A stretch of 48,886 nucleotides of DNA from JBFKMV01 sp041629655 (GTDB lineage: Bacteria > Acidobacteriota > Polarisedimenticolia > Polarisedimenticolales > Polarisedimenticolaceae): assembly GCA_041629655.1 (NCBI GenBank), contig JBFKMV010000013.1:1-48886 (forward strand), given 5' to 3'. The position numbers were made by a program, and so were the translations under genes. Shown in pieces: positions 8,369 through 19,108 of the stretch; position 1 is the first letter of the stretch; each line of letters opens with the position of its first letter. The notes beneath the pieces were generated by a model that did not search any database, was not told where the DNA came from, and was given only the letters and a program-made list of their open reading frames with translations.

Positions 8369-9412
8369 TTGACCATTCCTGGATCGTCCGGCAGGGGCGT
8401 GATCGGCAGGGCGGAGCGGCTGATCCAGACCTCCGCGCCCAGCCCGACGGAGATCTTCGCGCTGATCGAGGACCGGTTGCGCGAGGTCGAGGCGACCTTC
8501 CGGGACAGCCTCTCGTCTCCCATCGGCATCGTCGACGAGATCGGCGACTTCGTCGCCAACGCGGGCGGCAAGCGGGTCCGCCCGACGCTGCACCTGCTGA
8601 CCTCGCGGCTGTGCGGGTACAAGGGTCCCTACGACGTGGTGCTGGGGACCGTGCTGGAGTTCATCCACTCGGCGACGCTGATCCACGACGACATCATCGA
8701 CGACGCGACGGTCCGGCGCGGCAGCCCCTCGGTCAACTTCCGCTGGGGCAACAACGTGACCGTGCTGTTCGGCGACTACCTCTACGCCAAGGCGATGCAG
8801 ATGGCCCTGCGCGCCGGCAGCCTGCAGGTGATGGAGACGCTGGCGCAGGTCACGTTGCGGATGATCGAAGGCGAGCTGCTGCAGACCCGGTACTCGGGTC
8901 GCGTGGATCTCAGCGAGCCGGAGTACCTCGACCTGATCGAGCGCAAGACCGCCGAGCTGTTCGCCTGTTGCTGCGAGCTGGCGGGGCTGCTGGCCGAGGT
9001 CGACGAGGAGCGGCTGGCGGCGCTGCGCGCCTACGGGCTGAACATCGGCATGGCGTTCCAGCTGGTGGACGACCTGCTGGACTACACCGGCAACGCCAAG
9101 CAGCTCGGGAAGGCCTCCACGGCCGACCTGCGCGAGGGCAAGGTCACCCTGTGCGTGATCGACCTCCTGGCGCAGGGCCGCCTGGCCGACCGGGAGCTGG
9201 TCCGGCGGATCGTCGACGGCGAGGCCGACGACGGCCCGGCGATCGCGAGGCTGCAGGAGCGGCTGCGCGAGAGCGGGGCGCTGGCGCGGACCCACGCGCG
9301 GGCCGCGCGGTACGCCGAGACGGCCCGGGCCGAGCTGCGGCGCTTCCCCGACCGACCCGCACGGCGCGCCCTGGAGGCGCTGCCGGACCTGCTGCTGGCC
9401 CGCCGGCGCTGA
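8369..9412 (+). CDS. ispB: Long-chain all-trans polyprenyl diphosphate synthase (IspB-like)
   Basis: 347 residues of the trans-prenyltransferase fold. The first Asp-rich motif is LIHDDIIDD (Asp107-Asp111), with GGKRVRP (IPP-binding Lys/Arg) before it and the second Asp-rich motif QLVDDLLDY near residue 234. Bulky and aliphatic residues before the first Asp motif fit a long-chain (C35-C45) product for quinone side chains rather than farnesyl diphosphate; chain length is inference. Start TTG 8369 has an AGAGGGGAC ribosome site 4-7 nt upstream. No better ATG precedes the conserved region; GTG 8399 is an alternative. Confidence 0.9.
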   Translation: MTIPGSSGRGVIGRAERLIQTSAPSPTEIFALIEDRLREVEATFRDSLSSPIGIVDEIGDFVANAGGKRVRPTLHLLTSRLCGYKGPYDVVLGTVLEFIHSATLIHDDIIDDATVRRGSPSVNFRWGNNVTVLFGDYLYAKAMQMALRAGSLQVMETLAQVTLRMIEGELLQTRYSGRVDLSEPEYLDLIERKTAELFACCCELAGLLAEVDEERLAALRAYGLNIGMAFQLVDDLLDYTGNAKQLGKASTADLREGKVTLCVIDLLAQGRLADRELVRRIVDGEADDGPAIARLQERLRESGALARTHARAARYAETARAELRRFPDRPARRALEALPDLLLARRR

Positions 9413-9650
9413 GCCCCCCGAGCGGCGCGCCCCGGGCGTGGCGGGCCGATTCCTCGTAGAATCAAAGGCCCTCCGCGCGCCGACGAGTCGCACGCCGGCG
9501 AGCGGCGGCCCCCCGGCCGGGAGGCGCCCCAAGATGCTGGGTGTCTCGGGGCGATGGGCGCAAAATGTTGGGCCCGCTTGTTTTTTTGTCCGTCGGGGTG
9601 TTATAGTCCCGGCGCCCTCGGCGAGGGTGCCAGGAGGTTTGTACCCGTCG
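9413..9650 (+). other. 238-bp intergenic region upstream of smc (possible small RNA)
   Basis: No protein-coding gene is apparent. It holds TAGAAT at 9457-9462 (-10-like), a stem-loop about 9526-9553 (CGCCCC and GGGGCG arms, with AGA/TCT extending it) and a run TTGTTTTTTTG at 9578-9588. The smc promoter overlaps the T-run. Whether a short RNA is made from 9470 to 9590 cannot be told from sequence alone. Confidence 0.3.
9578..9607 (+). promoter_or_regulatory. Promoter of smc
   Basis: TTGTTT (9578-9583), 18-nt spacer, TATAGT (9602-9607), with TG at 9599-9600 (extended -10). Leader about 37 nt. Confidence 0.6.
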
Positions 9651-13232
<3,582 letters not shown>

Positions 13233-13247
13233 CGTCGCGGCAGGCGC

Positions 13248-14147
13248 TCAGGGAGCTTCCGTCGTCGCGCCGAACCTCGCGCCGAGGTCGACGCCGCGCG
13301 CCGAGCCGCGGCACCACACGGCGGCCGCGATCTCGTCGCCGGCCGGCGTCACCACGATGCCGTCCCGCTCGGCGGTGGTCAGCACGATCCACCGCTCCTC
13401 GACCAGCGCGGCGATGCCCAGCACCAGGTCGTGCGCCAGGTCGGGCTCGACCGACGACGTCAACAGCTCCGGCACCGGCAAACGCAGGAACTCGTCCGGA
13501 AGCTCGGCGCCGCGCAGCCGCGCCGCCAGCGCTTGGAGCTTGCCGATCTCCGCGGCCGCGACCCGTTCGGCGCCGGCGTGAAAGGCCAGCAGGCGATGCC
13601 GCGGCGCCAGCACGAAGTCGCGGCCCAGCGGCGTCTCGCCGCGCCAGTGATCGGGGACGTGGTCCGGGGTCCGGCAGAGCAGGAACAGCGCGACGTCCGT
13701 GATCCCGCGCTCGGCGGCAGGCGCGCCGAATCCGTGCTCGGCGGCCAGCGTGTCGTCGAGCAGCACGGCCGGCAGCAGCAAGGGATCGGTGGGCGCCTCG
13801 TCGCCGTCGCTGCCGGGCCGCAGGCGCACCGTGAGCGTGGCCGCCGTGCCCGCCGGCGCTGCGGCCACGGGACCGGGCGCGGACTCCTGCCGCGCGGCCC
13901 GGCGCTCCAGCATCGCCTCGATCAACGGCTCCGGGATCCCCGCGATGCGCAGCTCGCGCAGCATCTCGGGGCCGAGATCGAAATCCACCTCGCGCGAGCG
14001 GATCTCGTGCAGGATCTCCTCGCTCGGGCGACCGGCGACGGACATCCGCACCACGTCCTCGACCGTCAGCGGCCCCGCCGTGTCGGCGGCGAGGGCCAAT
14101 GCCGCCACCGCGGCCAACAGCAACGCGATCCCGACGGTTCGCCTCAC
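13248..14147 (-). CDS. Secreted protein of unknown function with an N-terminal helical repeat domain
   Basis: 299 residues beginning with a signal peptide (VRRTVGIALLLAAVAALALAA). Residues 27-80 (LTVEDVVRMSVAGRPSEEIL, then FDLGPEMLRELRIAGIPEPLI) form a two-part helical unit often seen in secreted proteins of Acidobacteriota and Myxococcota; its function is unknown. The rest is not recognised and has no catalytic motif that I can name. Start GTG 14147 overlaps the TGA of the upstream metallo-hydrolase by four bases (GTGA) and has GAGGAGGCGGA before it. The frame upstream is open but out of phase with the true neighbouring gene. Confidence 0.7.
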   Translation of the reverse strand: MRRTVGIALLLAAVAALALAADTAGPLTVEDVVRMSVAGRPSEEILHEIRSREVDFDLGPEMLRELRIAGIPEPLIEAMLERRAARQESAPGPVAAAPAGTAATLTVRLRPGSDGDEAPTDPLLLPAVLLDDTLAAEHGFGAPAAERGITDVALFLLCRTPDHVPDHWRGETPLGRDFVLAPRHRLLAFHAGAERVAAAEIGKLQALAARLRGAELPDEFLRLPVPELLTSSVEPDLAHDLVLGIAALVEERWIVLTTAERDGIVVTPAGDEIAAAVWCRGSARGVDLGARFGATTEAP

Positions 14148-14920
14148 GGCTCCGCCTCCTCGAGCTCGATTTCCAACCCGTCCCGCGCCAGCTCGATCCC
14201 GGCAGGCAGCTCCGCGCAGGTCGGCCGGTGCATCAGCTCGTGGCTGATGTGCGTGAAGCAGGTGCGCCGCGCGCCGATCCGCTGCGCTTCGGCCACGGCC
14301 TGGTCCAGCGACAGGTGCGTCGGGTGCGGCCGGCGCCGCAGCGCGTTGAGCACCAGCAGGTCCAGGTTGTGGAGCAGCGCGTAGCTCTCGTCGGGGATCC
14401 GGCTCACGTCGGTCAGGTAGGCGAAGCGTCCGATCCGGTAGCCCAGGATCGGCAGGCTGCCGTGCAGCAGCGGGACGGGCACCACGCGTCGCCCCAGCAG
14501 CTCGAACGGTCCGTCGATCGAGTTCCGGTCGACCGACGGCGAGACCGTTCCGGAGCCGTCGTCCTCCTCGAACGCGTACCAGAACGTGCGGCCCAGTCGG
14601 CGCAGGGTCTGGGCGGAGCCGTAGGCCGGCACCGGCCCGCGCTGGCGCCAGTTGTAGACGCGCAGATCGTCGAGCCCCAGCACGTGGTCGGCGTGGGCGT
14701 GCGTGTACAGCACCGCGTCGACCCGCCGGATCCGGAAGCGCAGCGCCTGCTGCCGCAGGTCGCTGGCGGTGTCGATCAGGATGCTGGCCCCGGGCCATTC
14801 GATCCACACCGACGGGCGCAGCCGCCGGTCGCGCGGGTCCTCGGAAACACAGACCGCACAATCGCAGGTCGGCACGGGCACGCCGCCCGAGGTCCCGGTC
14901 CCGAGAAAGGTCACACGCAT
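14144..14920 (-). CDS. MBL-fold metallo-hydrolase (PhnP/RNase Z-like phosphodiesterase)
   Basis: 258 residues. The N-terminus LGTGTSGGVPVPTCDCAVC carries the Gly-rich strand and Cys cluster seen in PhnP-type phosphoribosyl cyclic phosphate phosphodiesterases, followed by the zinc motif HAHADH (residues 74-79) and later Asp and His ligands (LTDVSRIPDE; FTHISHEL). Members act on cyclic phosphodiesters or other phosphodiesters; the substrate here is not predictable and no phn genes are nearby. ATG 14920 is chosen because it matches the family start and lies 7 nt after the minus-strand -10 GACAAT; ATG 14929 would overlap that box. The downstream gene overlaps by GTGA. Confidence 0.85.
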   Translation of the reverse strand: MRVTFLGTGTSGGVPVPTCDCAVCVSEDPRDRRLRPSVWIEWPGASILIDTASDLRQQALRFRIRRVDAVLYTHAHADHVLGLDDLRVYNWRQRGPVPAYGSAQTLRRLGRTFWYAFEEDDGSGTVSPSVDRNSIDGPFELLGRRVVPVPLLHGSLPILGYRIGRFAYLTDVSRIPDESYALLHNLDLLVLNALRRRPHPTHLSLDQAVAEAQRIGARRTCFTHISHELMHRPTCAELPAGIELARDGLEIELEEAEP

Positions 14921-14927
14921 CCGGCCC

Positions 14928-14933
14928 ATTGTC
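14928..14933 (-). promoter_or_regulatory. -10 box of the metallo-hydrolase gene (leaderless type)
   Basis: GACAAT on the minus strand, 7 nt before ATG 14920, no Shine-Dalgarno sequence; weak -35. Confidence 0.4.
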
Positions 14934-14977
14934 CCATGCCGTCCGGGGGGCGCCACTGCCGGGGGCTGCCCCGGCGC

Positions 14978-15697
14978 TCAGGCCGGGGGAGCCCCGATCT
15001 CGGCGACGATCGCGCGCGCGGCGGCCCGTGGGTCGTCGGCGCGAGTGATCGGGCGTCCGATCACCAGCAGGTCCGCGCCGCGCGCGACGGCCGCGGCGGG
15101 GGTCGCGGTCCGCGACTGGTCGTGGGTCGCGGCCCCGGCGGGACGGATCCCCGGGACCACGCGCAGGCCGTCGGGAAACACCGTGCGCAGCTCGGCCACC
15201 TCGAGCGCCGAGCAGACGATGCCGCCGGCTCCGGCGTCGCGGGCCAGCGCGGCCAGCCGCGTCACCGCGTCGGCGCAGGGGCCCCGGACACCGATCGTCC
15301 CGAGGTCCCGGTCGTCGTGGCTGGTCAGCACGGTCACCACGAGCGCGCGCGGGGCGGGGAGGCCCGCCGCGGCGGCCGCCTCGCGCGAGGCCTCGACGCC
15401 GCGCCGGATCATCTCGGCGCCGCCGAGCCCGTGCACCGTGAACAGCGACACGCCGAGCCGCCCCAGCGCCGCCGCCGCACCGCCGACCGTGTTGGGGATG
15501 TCGTGCAGCTTGAGGTCCAGGAACACCTCGCCGCCCAGGTCGCGGATCTCGCGCACCAGGTCGGGCCCGGCGCTCACGAACAGCTCGAGCCCGACCTTGA
15601 ACCCGCCGACCTCGCCGGCCAGCAGCCGGGCCAGCTCGCGGGCGCGCCCGGGCGACGGGGTGTCGAGGGCGACCAGCACCCGCTCGCGGGGGGTCAC
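14978..15697 (-). CDS. pyrF: Orotidine 5'-phosphate decarboxylase
   Basis: 239 residues. The active-site signature LDLKLHDIPNTV (Asp-Lys-Asp network) and the C-terminal phosphate-binding part (VVPGIRPAG and LLVIGRPITRADDP) identify PyrF, which makes UMP from OMP, the last step of de novo UMP synthesis. VALDTP near the N-terminus is the first active-site Asp strand. Start GTG 15697 overlaps the pyrD stop by four bases (GTGA), which also excludes the longer upstream frame. It is the last gene of the pyrK-pyrD-pyrF operon. Confidence 0.95.
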   Translation of the reverse strand: MTPRERVLVALDTPSPGRARELARLLAGEVGGFKVGLELFVSAGPDLVREIRDLGGEVFLDLKLHDIPNTVGGAAAALGRLGVSLFTVHGLGGAEMIRRGVEASREAAAAAGLPAPRALVVTVLTSHDDRDLGTIGVRGPCADAVTRLAALARDAGAGGIVCSALEVAELRTVFPDGLRVVPGIRPAGAATHDQSRTATPAAAVARGADLLVIGRPITRADDPRAAARAIVAEIGAPPA

Positions 15698-16626
15698 CGC
15701 TCCGCCTCGGCCCCGGTCTCGAGCGCGCCGACCAGCTCGCGCAGCGTGGCGATGCCGTGTCGCGCCAGGTAGTCCTCGAGGCCGCGCACGATCTCGGTCG
15801 CGGCGTTGGGGCGTACGAAGTTGGCCGTGCCGACCTGGACCGCGCGGGCGCCGGCCAGGATGAACTGCAGCGCGTCGGCGGCGTTCATGATCCCGCCGAT
15901 GCCGATCAGCGGGATTCCGACCGCGTGGTAGCACTGCCAGGTCATCCACACCGCCAGCGGACGGATCGCCGGCCCCGACAGGCCGCCCGAAAGCCGGGTC
16001 AGCACCGGGCGGCGGCGCTCGACGTCGATCGCCATGCCGACGAAGGTGTTGACCAGCGACAGCGCGTCGGCGCCGCCCTGCTCGGCGGCGCGGGCGGTGT
16101 CGCGGATGTCGGTCACGTTGGGCGAGAGCTTGACGATCAGCGGCAGCCGCGTCGCTTCACGGCACACGCGGGTGACCCGTTCCAGCGCTCCGGCGTCGTT
16201 GCCGAAGATCATCCCCCCGGCCTCGACGTTGGGGCAGGAGACGTTGAGCTCGATCGCGTGCACGCCGGGCGCCCGGTCGAGCTTGCCGCAGACCTCGACG
16301 TACTCGGCCTCGGTCTCGCCGAACACGTTGGCGATGACGCAGGTCTCGTGCTCGCGCAACGCGGGCAGCTTCTCCGCGATGAAGGCGTCGACGCCCACGT
16401 TCTGGAGCCCGATCGTGTTGAGCATTCCCGACGGCGTCTCGCAGATCCGGGCCGGCGGGTTGCCGATCCGCGGCAGCGGGCTGAGGCCCTTGGTCACCAG
16501 GCCGCCCAGCGCGGAGAGCTCCATGAAGGGCAGGAACTCGAGCCCGTAGCCGAACGTGCCGGAGGCGGTCAGCACGGGGTTCCTGAGCTTCAGCGAACCC
16601 ACCTCGATCGACAGGTCGGGTTTCAC
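15694..16626 (-). CDS. pyrD: Dihydroorotate dehydrogenase, class 1B catalytic subunit
   Basis: 310 residues. ELNVSCPNVEAGG holds the active-site Cys characteristic of class 1B enzymes (class 2 enzymes use Ser). The FMN-phosphate site is near GIGGIMNAADALQFILAGA and VQVGTANF. TASGTFGYG near the N-terminus is typical. With PyrK it forms the heterotetramer that oxidises dihydroorotate with NAD+. pyrK directly precedes it with a GTGA overlap (start GTG 16626), which confirms the 1B assignment and shows translational coupling. Confidence 0.96.
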   Translation of the reverse strand: MKPDLSIEVGSLKLRNPVLTASGTFGYGLEFLPFMELSALGGLVTKGLSPLPRIGNPPARICETPSGMLNTIGLQNVGVDAFIAEKLPALREHETCVIANVFGETEAEYVEVCGKLDRAPGVHAIELNVSCPNVEAGGMIFGNDAGALERVTRVCREATRLPLIVKLSPNVTDIRDTARAAEQGGADALSLVNTFVGMAIDVERRRPVLTRLSGGLSGPAIRPLAVWMTWQCYHAVGIPLIGIGGIMNAADALQFILAGARAVQVGTANFVRPNAATEIVRGLEDYLARHGIATLRELVGALETGAEAER

Positions 16627-17435
16627 CAGGCCAGCCTCTCGGCCCGCATCACCGGGCCCTCGACGCAGATCCGGTCGTAGCCGAACTCGCGGTTCGGGCC
16701 GTGGGTCGGGACCACGCAGCCCAGGCAGACCCCGAACCCGCAGGCCATGTGCGCCTCCAGCGACAGCTCGCAGGCCACGCCCCGCGCCAGCGCGATGCGG
16801 GCCACGGCGCGCAGCATCGGCTCGGGGCCGCAGGCCTGGATGCTCAGCGTCGCGGGGTCGGCGTCGGCGAGGACTTCCTCGAGCGGGCCGGTCACGAGGC
16901 CCGGCCTGCCGGCGCTGCCGTCGTCGGTGGTCACGACCACCGCGGCGTGCTCGCGGAACCAGGACAGCAGCGGCAGGTCGTGCGCGGTGCGCGCGCCGTA
17001 GAACATCCGCGGCCGCGGCCGGCCGCGCCGCGCCAGCTCCGCGGCCAGCGCGGGAAACGGCGCCGAGCCGATCCCGCCGGCGACGAAGACCGTGCGCGCC
17101 GGGTCGTCCGCCGCGGGCAGCGTGAACCCCCGGCCCAGCGGTCCGAGCACCGTCAACGGCGCGCCGGGCTTCAGCGCCGCCAGCAACGCGGTGCCCTTGC
17201 CCAGCACCTTGTACAGCACCTGGACCGCTTCCGGGGGGGCGTCGTCGAAGGTCCCCGGCAGGCCGCAGACGCTGAACGGCCGGCGCAGCAGCATCTCGGC
17301 GCCCGGAATGCCGATCATGAAGAACTGCGCCGGATGCATCCCCTCGGCCATCGCGGGGGCGACGAATTCCAGCAGGTAATTGTCGTGGCCGAGATCGATG
17401 TTGCGCGTGACCGGTGTGACGATGTCGTGAGGCAT
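16623..17435 (-). CDS. pyrK: Dihydroorotate dehydrogenase electron-transfer subunit (FAD, [2Fe-2S])
   Basis: 270 residues of the ferredoxin-reductase fold. The flavin motif is RRPFSVCG; the NAD-binding part begins near VFVAGGIGSAPFPAL. The C-terminal iron-sulphur loop has the pattern C-x4-C-x2-C (ACGFGVCLGC) and a fourth Cys in ICVEGPV. It passes electrons from PyrD to NAD+. ATG 17435 fits the family start (MPHDIVTPVTRNIDLG). The frame upstream crosses the promoter. It is the first gene of the minus-strand pyr operon, divergent from pyrR with 171 bp between starts. Confidence 0.95.
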   Translation of the reverse strand: MPHDIVTPVTRNIDLGHDNYLLEFVAPAMAEGMHPAQFFMIGIPGAEMLLRRPFSVCGLPGTFDDAPPEAVQVLYKVLGKGTALLAALKPGAPLTVLGPLGRGFTLPAADDPARTVFVAGGIGSAPFPALAAELARRGRPRPRMFYGARTAHDLPLLSWFREHAAVVVTTDDGSAGRPGLVTGPLEEVLADADPATLSIQACGPEPMLRAVARIALARGVACELSLEAHMACGFGVCLGCVVPTHGPNREFGYDRICVEGPVMRAERLAW

Positions 17436-17457
17436 TCGCCGCTCTCTTCGTGCCGGC

Positions 17458-17486
17458 AGGATAGACAAACGCCCCACGGGCCGCAA
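17458..17486 (-). promoter_or_regulatory. Promoter of the pyrK-pyrD-pyrF operon
   Basis: On the minus strand TTGCGG (17486-17481), 17-nt spacer, TATCCT (17463-17458). Leader of about 15 nt with no PyrR-loop-like sequence. Confidence 0.55.
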
Positions 17487-17513
17487 GCAGCGTCAACCGT
17501 TCCACGGGCGCAC

Positions 17514-17543
17514 TTGACGCTGGCGGTCGGCCTCGGCTACCAT
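17514..17543 (+). promoter_or_regulatory. Promoter of the pyrR-pyrB-pyrC operon
   Basis: TTGACG (17514-17519), 18-nt spacer, TACCAT (17538-17543). Predicted start near 17550, leader about 57 nt that contains the PyrR-loop-like hairpin. Confidence 0.65.
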
Positions 17544-17575
17544 GCGGCCGGTTTCCGAACGCATTGCGCCTTTAA

Positions 17576-17594
17576 GCGGACCCCGTGAGGCCGC
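17576..17594 (+). promoter_or_regulatory. Candidate PyrR-binding RNA hairpin at the pyrR ribosome site
   Basis: GCGG (17576-17579) pairs with CCGC (17591-17594) around ACCCCGTGAGG. The loop fits most of the known PyrR-binding consensus ARUCCNGNGAGGYU (CCNGNGAGG is matched exactly). The AAGGAG ribosome site (17595-17600) begins at the next base and ATG is at 17607. No terminator hairpin is present, so the arrangement fits translational repression, as described for mycobacterial PyrR, rather than Bacillus-type attenuation. Confidence 0.65.
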
Positions 17595-17606
17595 AAGGAG
17601 ATTGCG

Positions 17607-18173
17607 ATGACGCCCGCCAGCAGCGTCCAGATCATGGACGCCGAACGCATCCGCCGAGCGCTGACGCGTATCGCCCACGAGATCCTGGAACGCAACAAGT
17701 CGCTGCGCGGCCTGGCGCTGGTCGGCATCCGCTCGCGCGGGGTTCCGCTCGCGGCACGGCTCGCCGACCGGCTGGCCGAGATCGAGGGGGTGCGTCCCGA
17801 GCTCGGTGTGCTCGACATCAACCTGTACCGCGACGACCTGTCGCTGATCGCCGATCAGCCGATCCTGAAGAAGACCGAGATCCCGTTCGACGTGGACGGG
17901 ACCGGGATCGTGCTGGTCGACGACGTGCTGTTCACCGGCCGCACAATCCGCGCGGCGCTGGACGGGCTGATCGACCTCGGCCGGCCACGCTGGATCCAGC
18001 TCGCGGTGCTGGTGGACCGCGGCCACCGCGAGCTGCCGATCCGTCCCGACTACGTGGGCAAGAACGTGCCCACCTCGCGCGACCAGGAGGTCGCGGTGCG
18101 GCTCGAGGAGCTGGACGGCGCGGAGGAGGTCCGGCTGGTCGACGTCCCGGACGGCGGGGAGGTCGCGCGATGA
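17607..18173 (+). CDS. pyrR: Pyrimidine operon regulator / uracil phosphoribosyltransferase PyrR
   Basis: 188 residues of the type I phosphoribosyltransferase fold. The PRPP-binding motif is IVLVDDVLFTGRT (residues 101-113). GIRSRGVPLA and the late PDYVGKNVPTSRDQEV region are typical PyrR signatures. PyrR binds UMP and a conserved RNA hairpin to repress pyr genes and often has weak uracil phosphoribosyltransferase activity. The position as first gene before pyrB and pyrC, plus a matching hairpin on its own ribosome site, supports autoregulation. Start ATG 17607 has AAGGAG 6 nt upstream. Its TGA overlaps the pyrB ATG (ATGA). Confidence 0.95.
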   Translation: MTPASSVQIMDAERIRRALTRIAHEILERNKSLRGLALVGIRSRGVPLAARLADRLAEIEGVRPELGVLDINLYRDDLSLIADQPILKKTEIPFDVDGTGIVLVDDVLFTGRTIRAALDGLIDLGRPRWIQLAVLVDRGHRELPIRPDYVGKNVPTSRDQEVAVRLEELDGAEEVRLVDVPDGGEVAR

Positions 18174-19108
18174 ATCTCCGGAGCCGCCACCTGCTGGGGA
18201 TCGAGCAGCTCTCGCCCGAGGAGATCGCCCTGATCCTGGACACCACGGACAGCCTGGCCGAGATCTCCCGGCGTCCGATCAAGAAGGTCCCGACGCTGCG
18301 CGGACGCACCGTGGTCAACCTGTTCGTCGAGCCCTCGACGCGCACCCGCTCGTCGTTCGAGCTGGCCGAGAAGCGTCTCTCGGCCGACTCGCTGAACCTG
18401 TCCCGCAGCGCCTCCAGCTTCGTCAAGGGCGAGACGTTGCTCGACACCGCGCGCAACCTCGAAGCGATGGCGCCCGACTTCATCGTGATCCGCCACTCCG
18501 AGGCGGGAGCCCCGCACTTCCTGGCCCGGCACTGCCGCTCCTCGATCATCAACGCCGGAGACGGGGCGCACGAGCATCCGACCCAGGCGCTGCTCGACGG
18601 CTACACGATCCGCAAGAAGAAGGGCCGTTTCGAGGGCCTGCGGGTGGCGATCGTCGGCGACATCAAGCACAGCCGCGTGGCGATGTCGAACATCCTGCTG
18701 CTGACGCGGATGGGCGCGGAGGTGACCGTGTGCGGCCCGCCGACGCTGATCCCGCGCGGTCTGGAACGCCTGGAGTGTCGCGTCACGAACACGCTCCGGT
18801 CGGCGATCGAGGGCGTCGACGTGGTGATGGTGCTGCGGATCCAGCTCGAGCGGATGAACTCCGGTTTCTTTCCCACGCTGCGGGAGTATGCGCGGCTGTA
18901 CCAGGTCGACGAGCAGGCGCTGGCGCTGGCGGCCCCCGACGCGATCGTGATGCACCCGGGTCCGATCAACCGCGGCGTCGAGATCGCGGGAGCCGTCGCC
19001 GACGGGAACCGCTCGGTGATCCTCGAGCAGGTCAGCAACGGCGTCGCCGTGCGGATGGCCGTGCTGTACCTGCTGGGGCGCGAGGTGGAACGTGAGGAGG
19101 CTGCTTAG
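18170..19108 (+). CDS. pyrB: Aspartate carbamoyltransferase catalytic subunit
   Basis: 312 residues. The carbamoyl-phosphate site FVEPSTRTRSSFE, HPTQALLDG and the C-terminal HPGPINRGVEI are diagnostic. It joins carbamoyl phosphate and aspartate in the committed step of pyrimidine synthesis. No pyrI regulatory subunit is present, so control is more likely through PyrR. The start overlaps pyrR by four bases, and the 3' end overlaps the pyrC start by 17 bases. Confidence 0.96.
   Translation: MNLRSRHLLGIEQLSPEEIALILDTTDSLAEISRRPIKKVPTLRGRTVVNLFVEPSTRTRSSFELAEKRLSADSLNLSRSASSFVKGETLLDTARNLEAMAPDFIVIRHSEAGAPHFLARHCRSSIINAGDGAHEHPTQALLDGYTIRKKKGRFEGLRVAIVGDIKHSRVAMSNILLLTRMGAEVTVCGPPTLIPRGLERLECRVTNTLRSAIEGVDVVMVLRIQLERMNSGFFPTLREYARLYQVDEQALALAAPDAIVMHPGPINRGVEIAGAVADGNRSVILEQVSNGVAVRMAVLYLLGREVEREEAA

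Noticed and set aside
14148..14861. 537-residue frame joining the secreted protein to the metallo-hydrolase strand
   Set aside because: The upstream part is the wrong frame of the metallo-hydrolase gene; the GTGA overlap marks the real start.
16627..17505. Apparent fusion of PyrD with an upstream 290-residue segment
   Set aside because: The upstream part is an Arg-rich shadow of pyrK.
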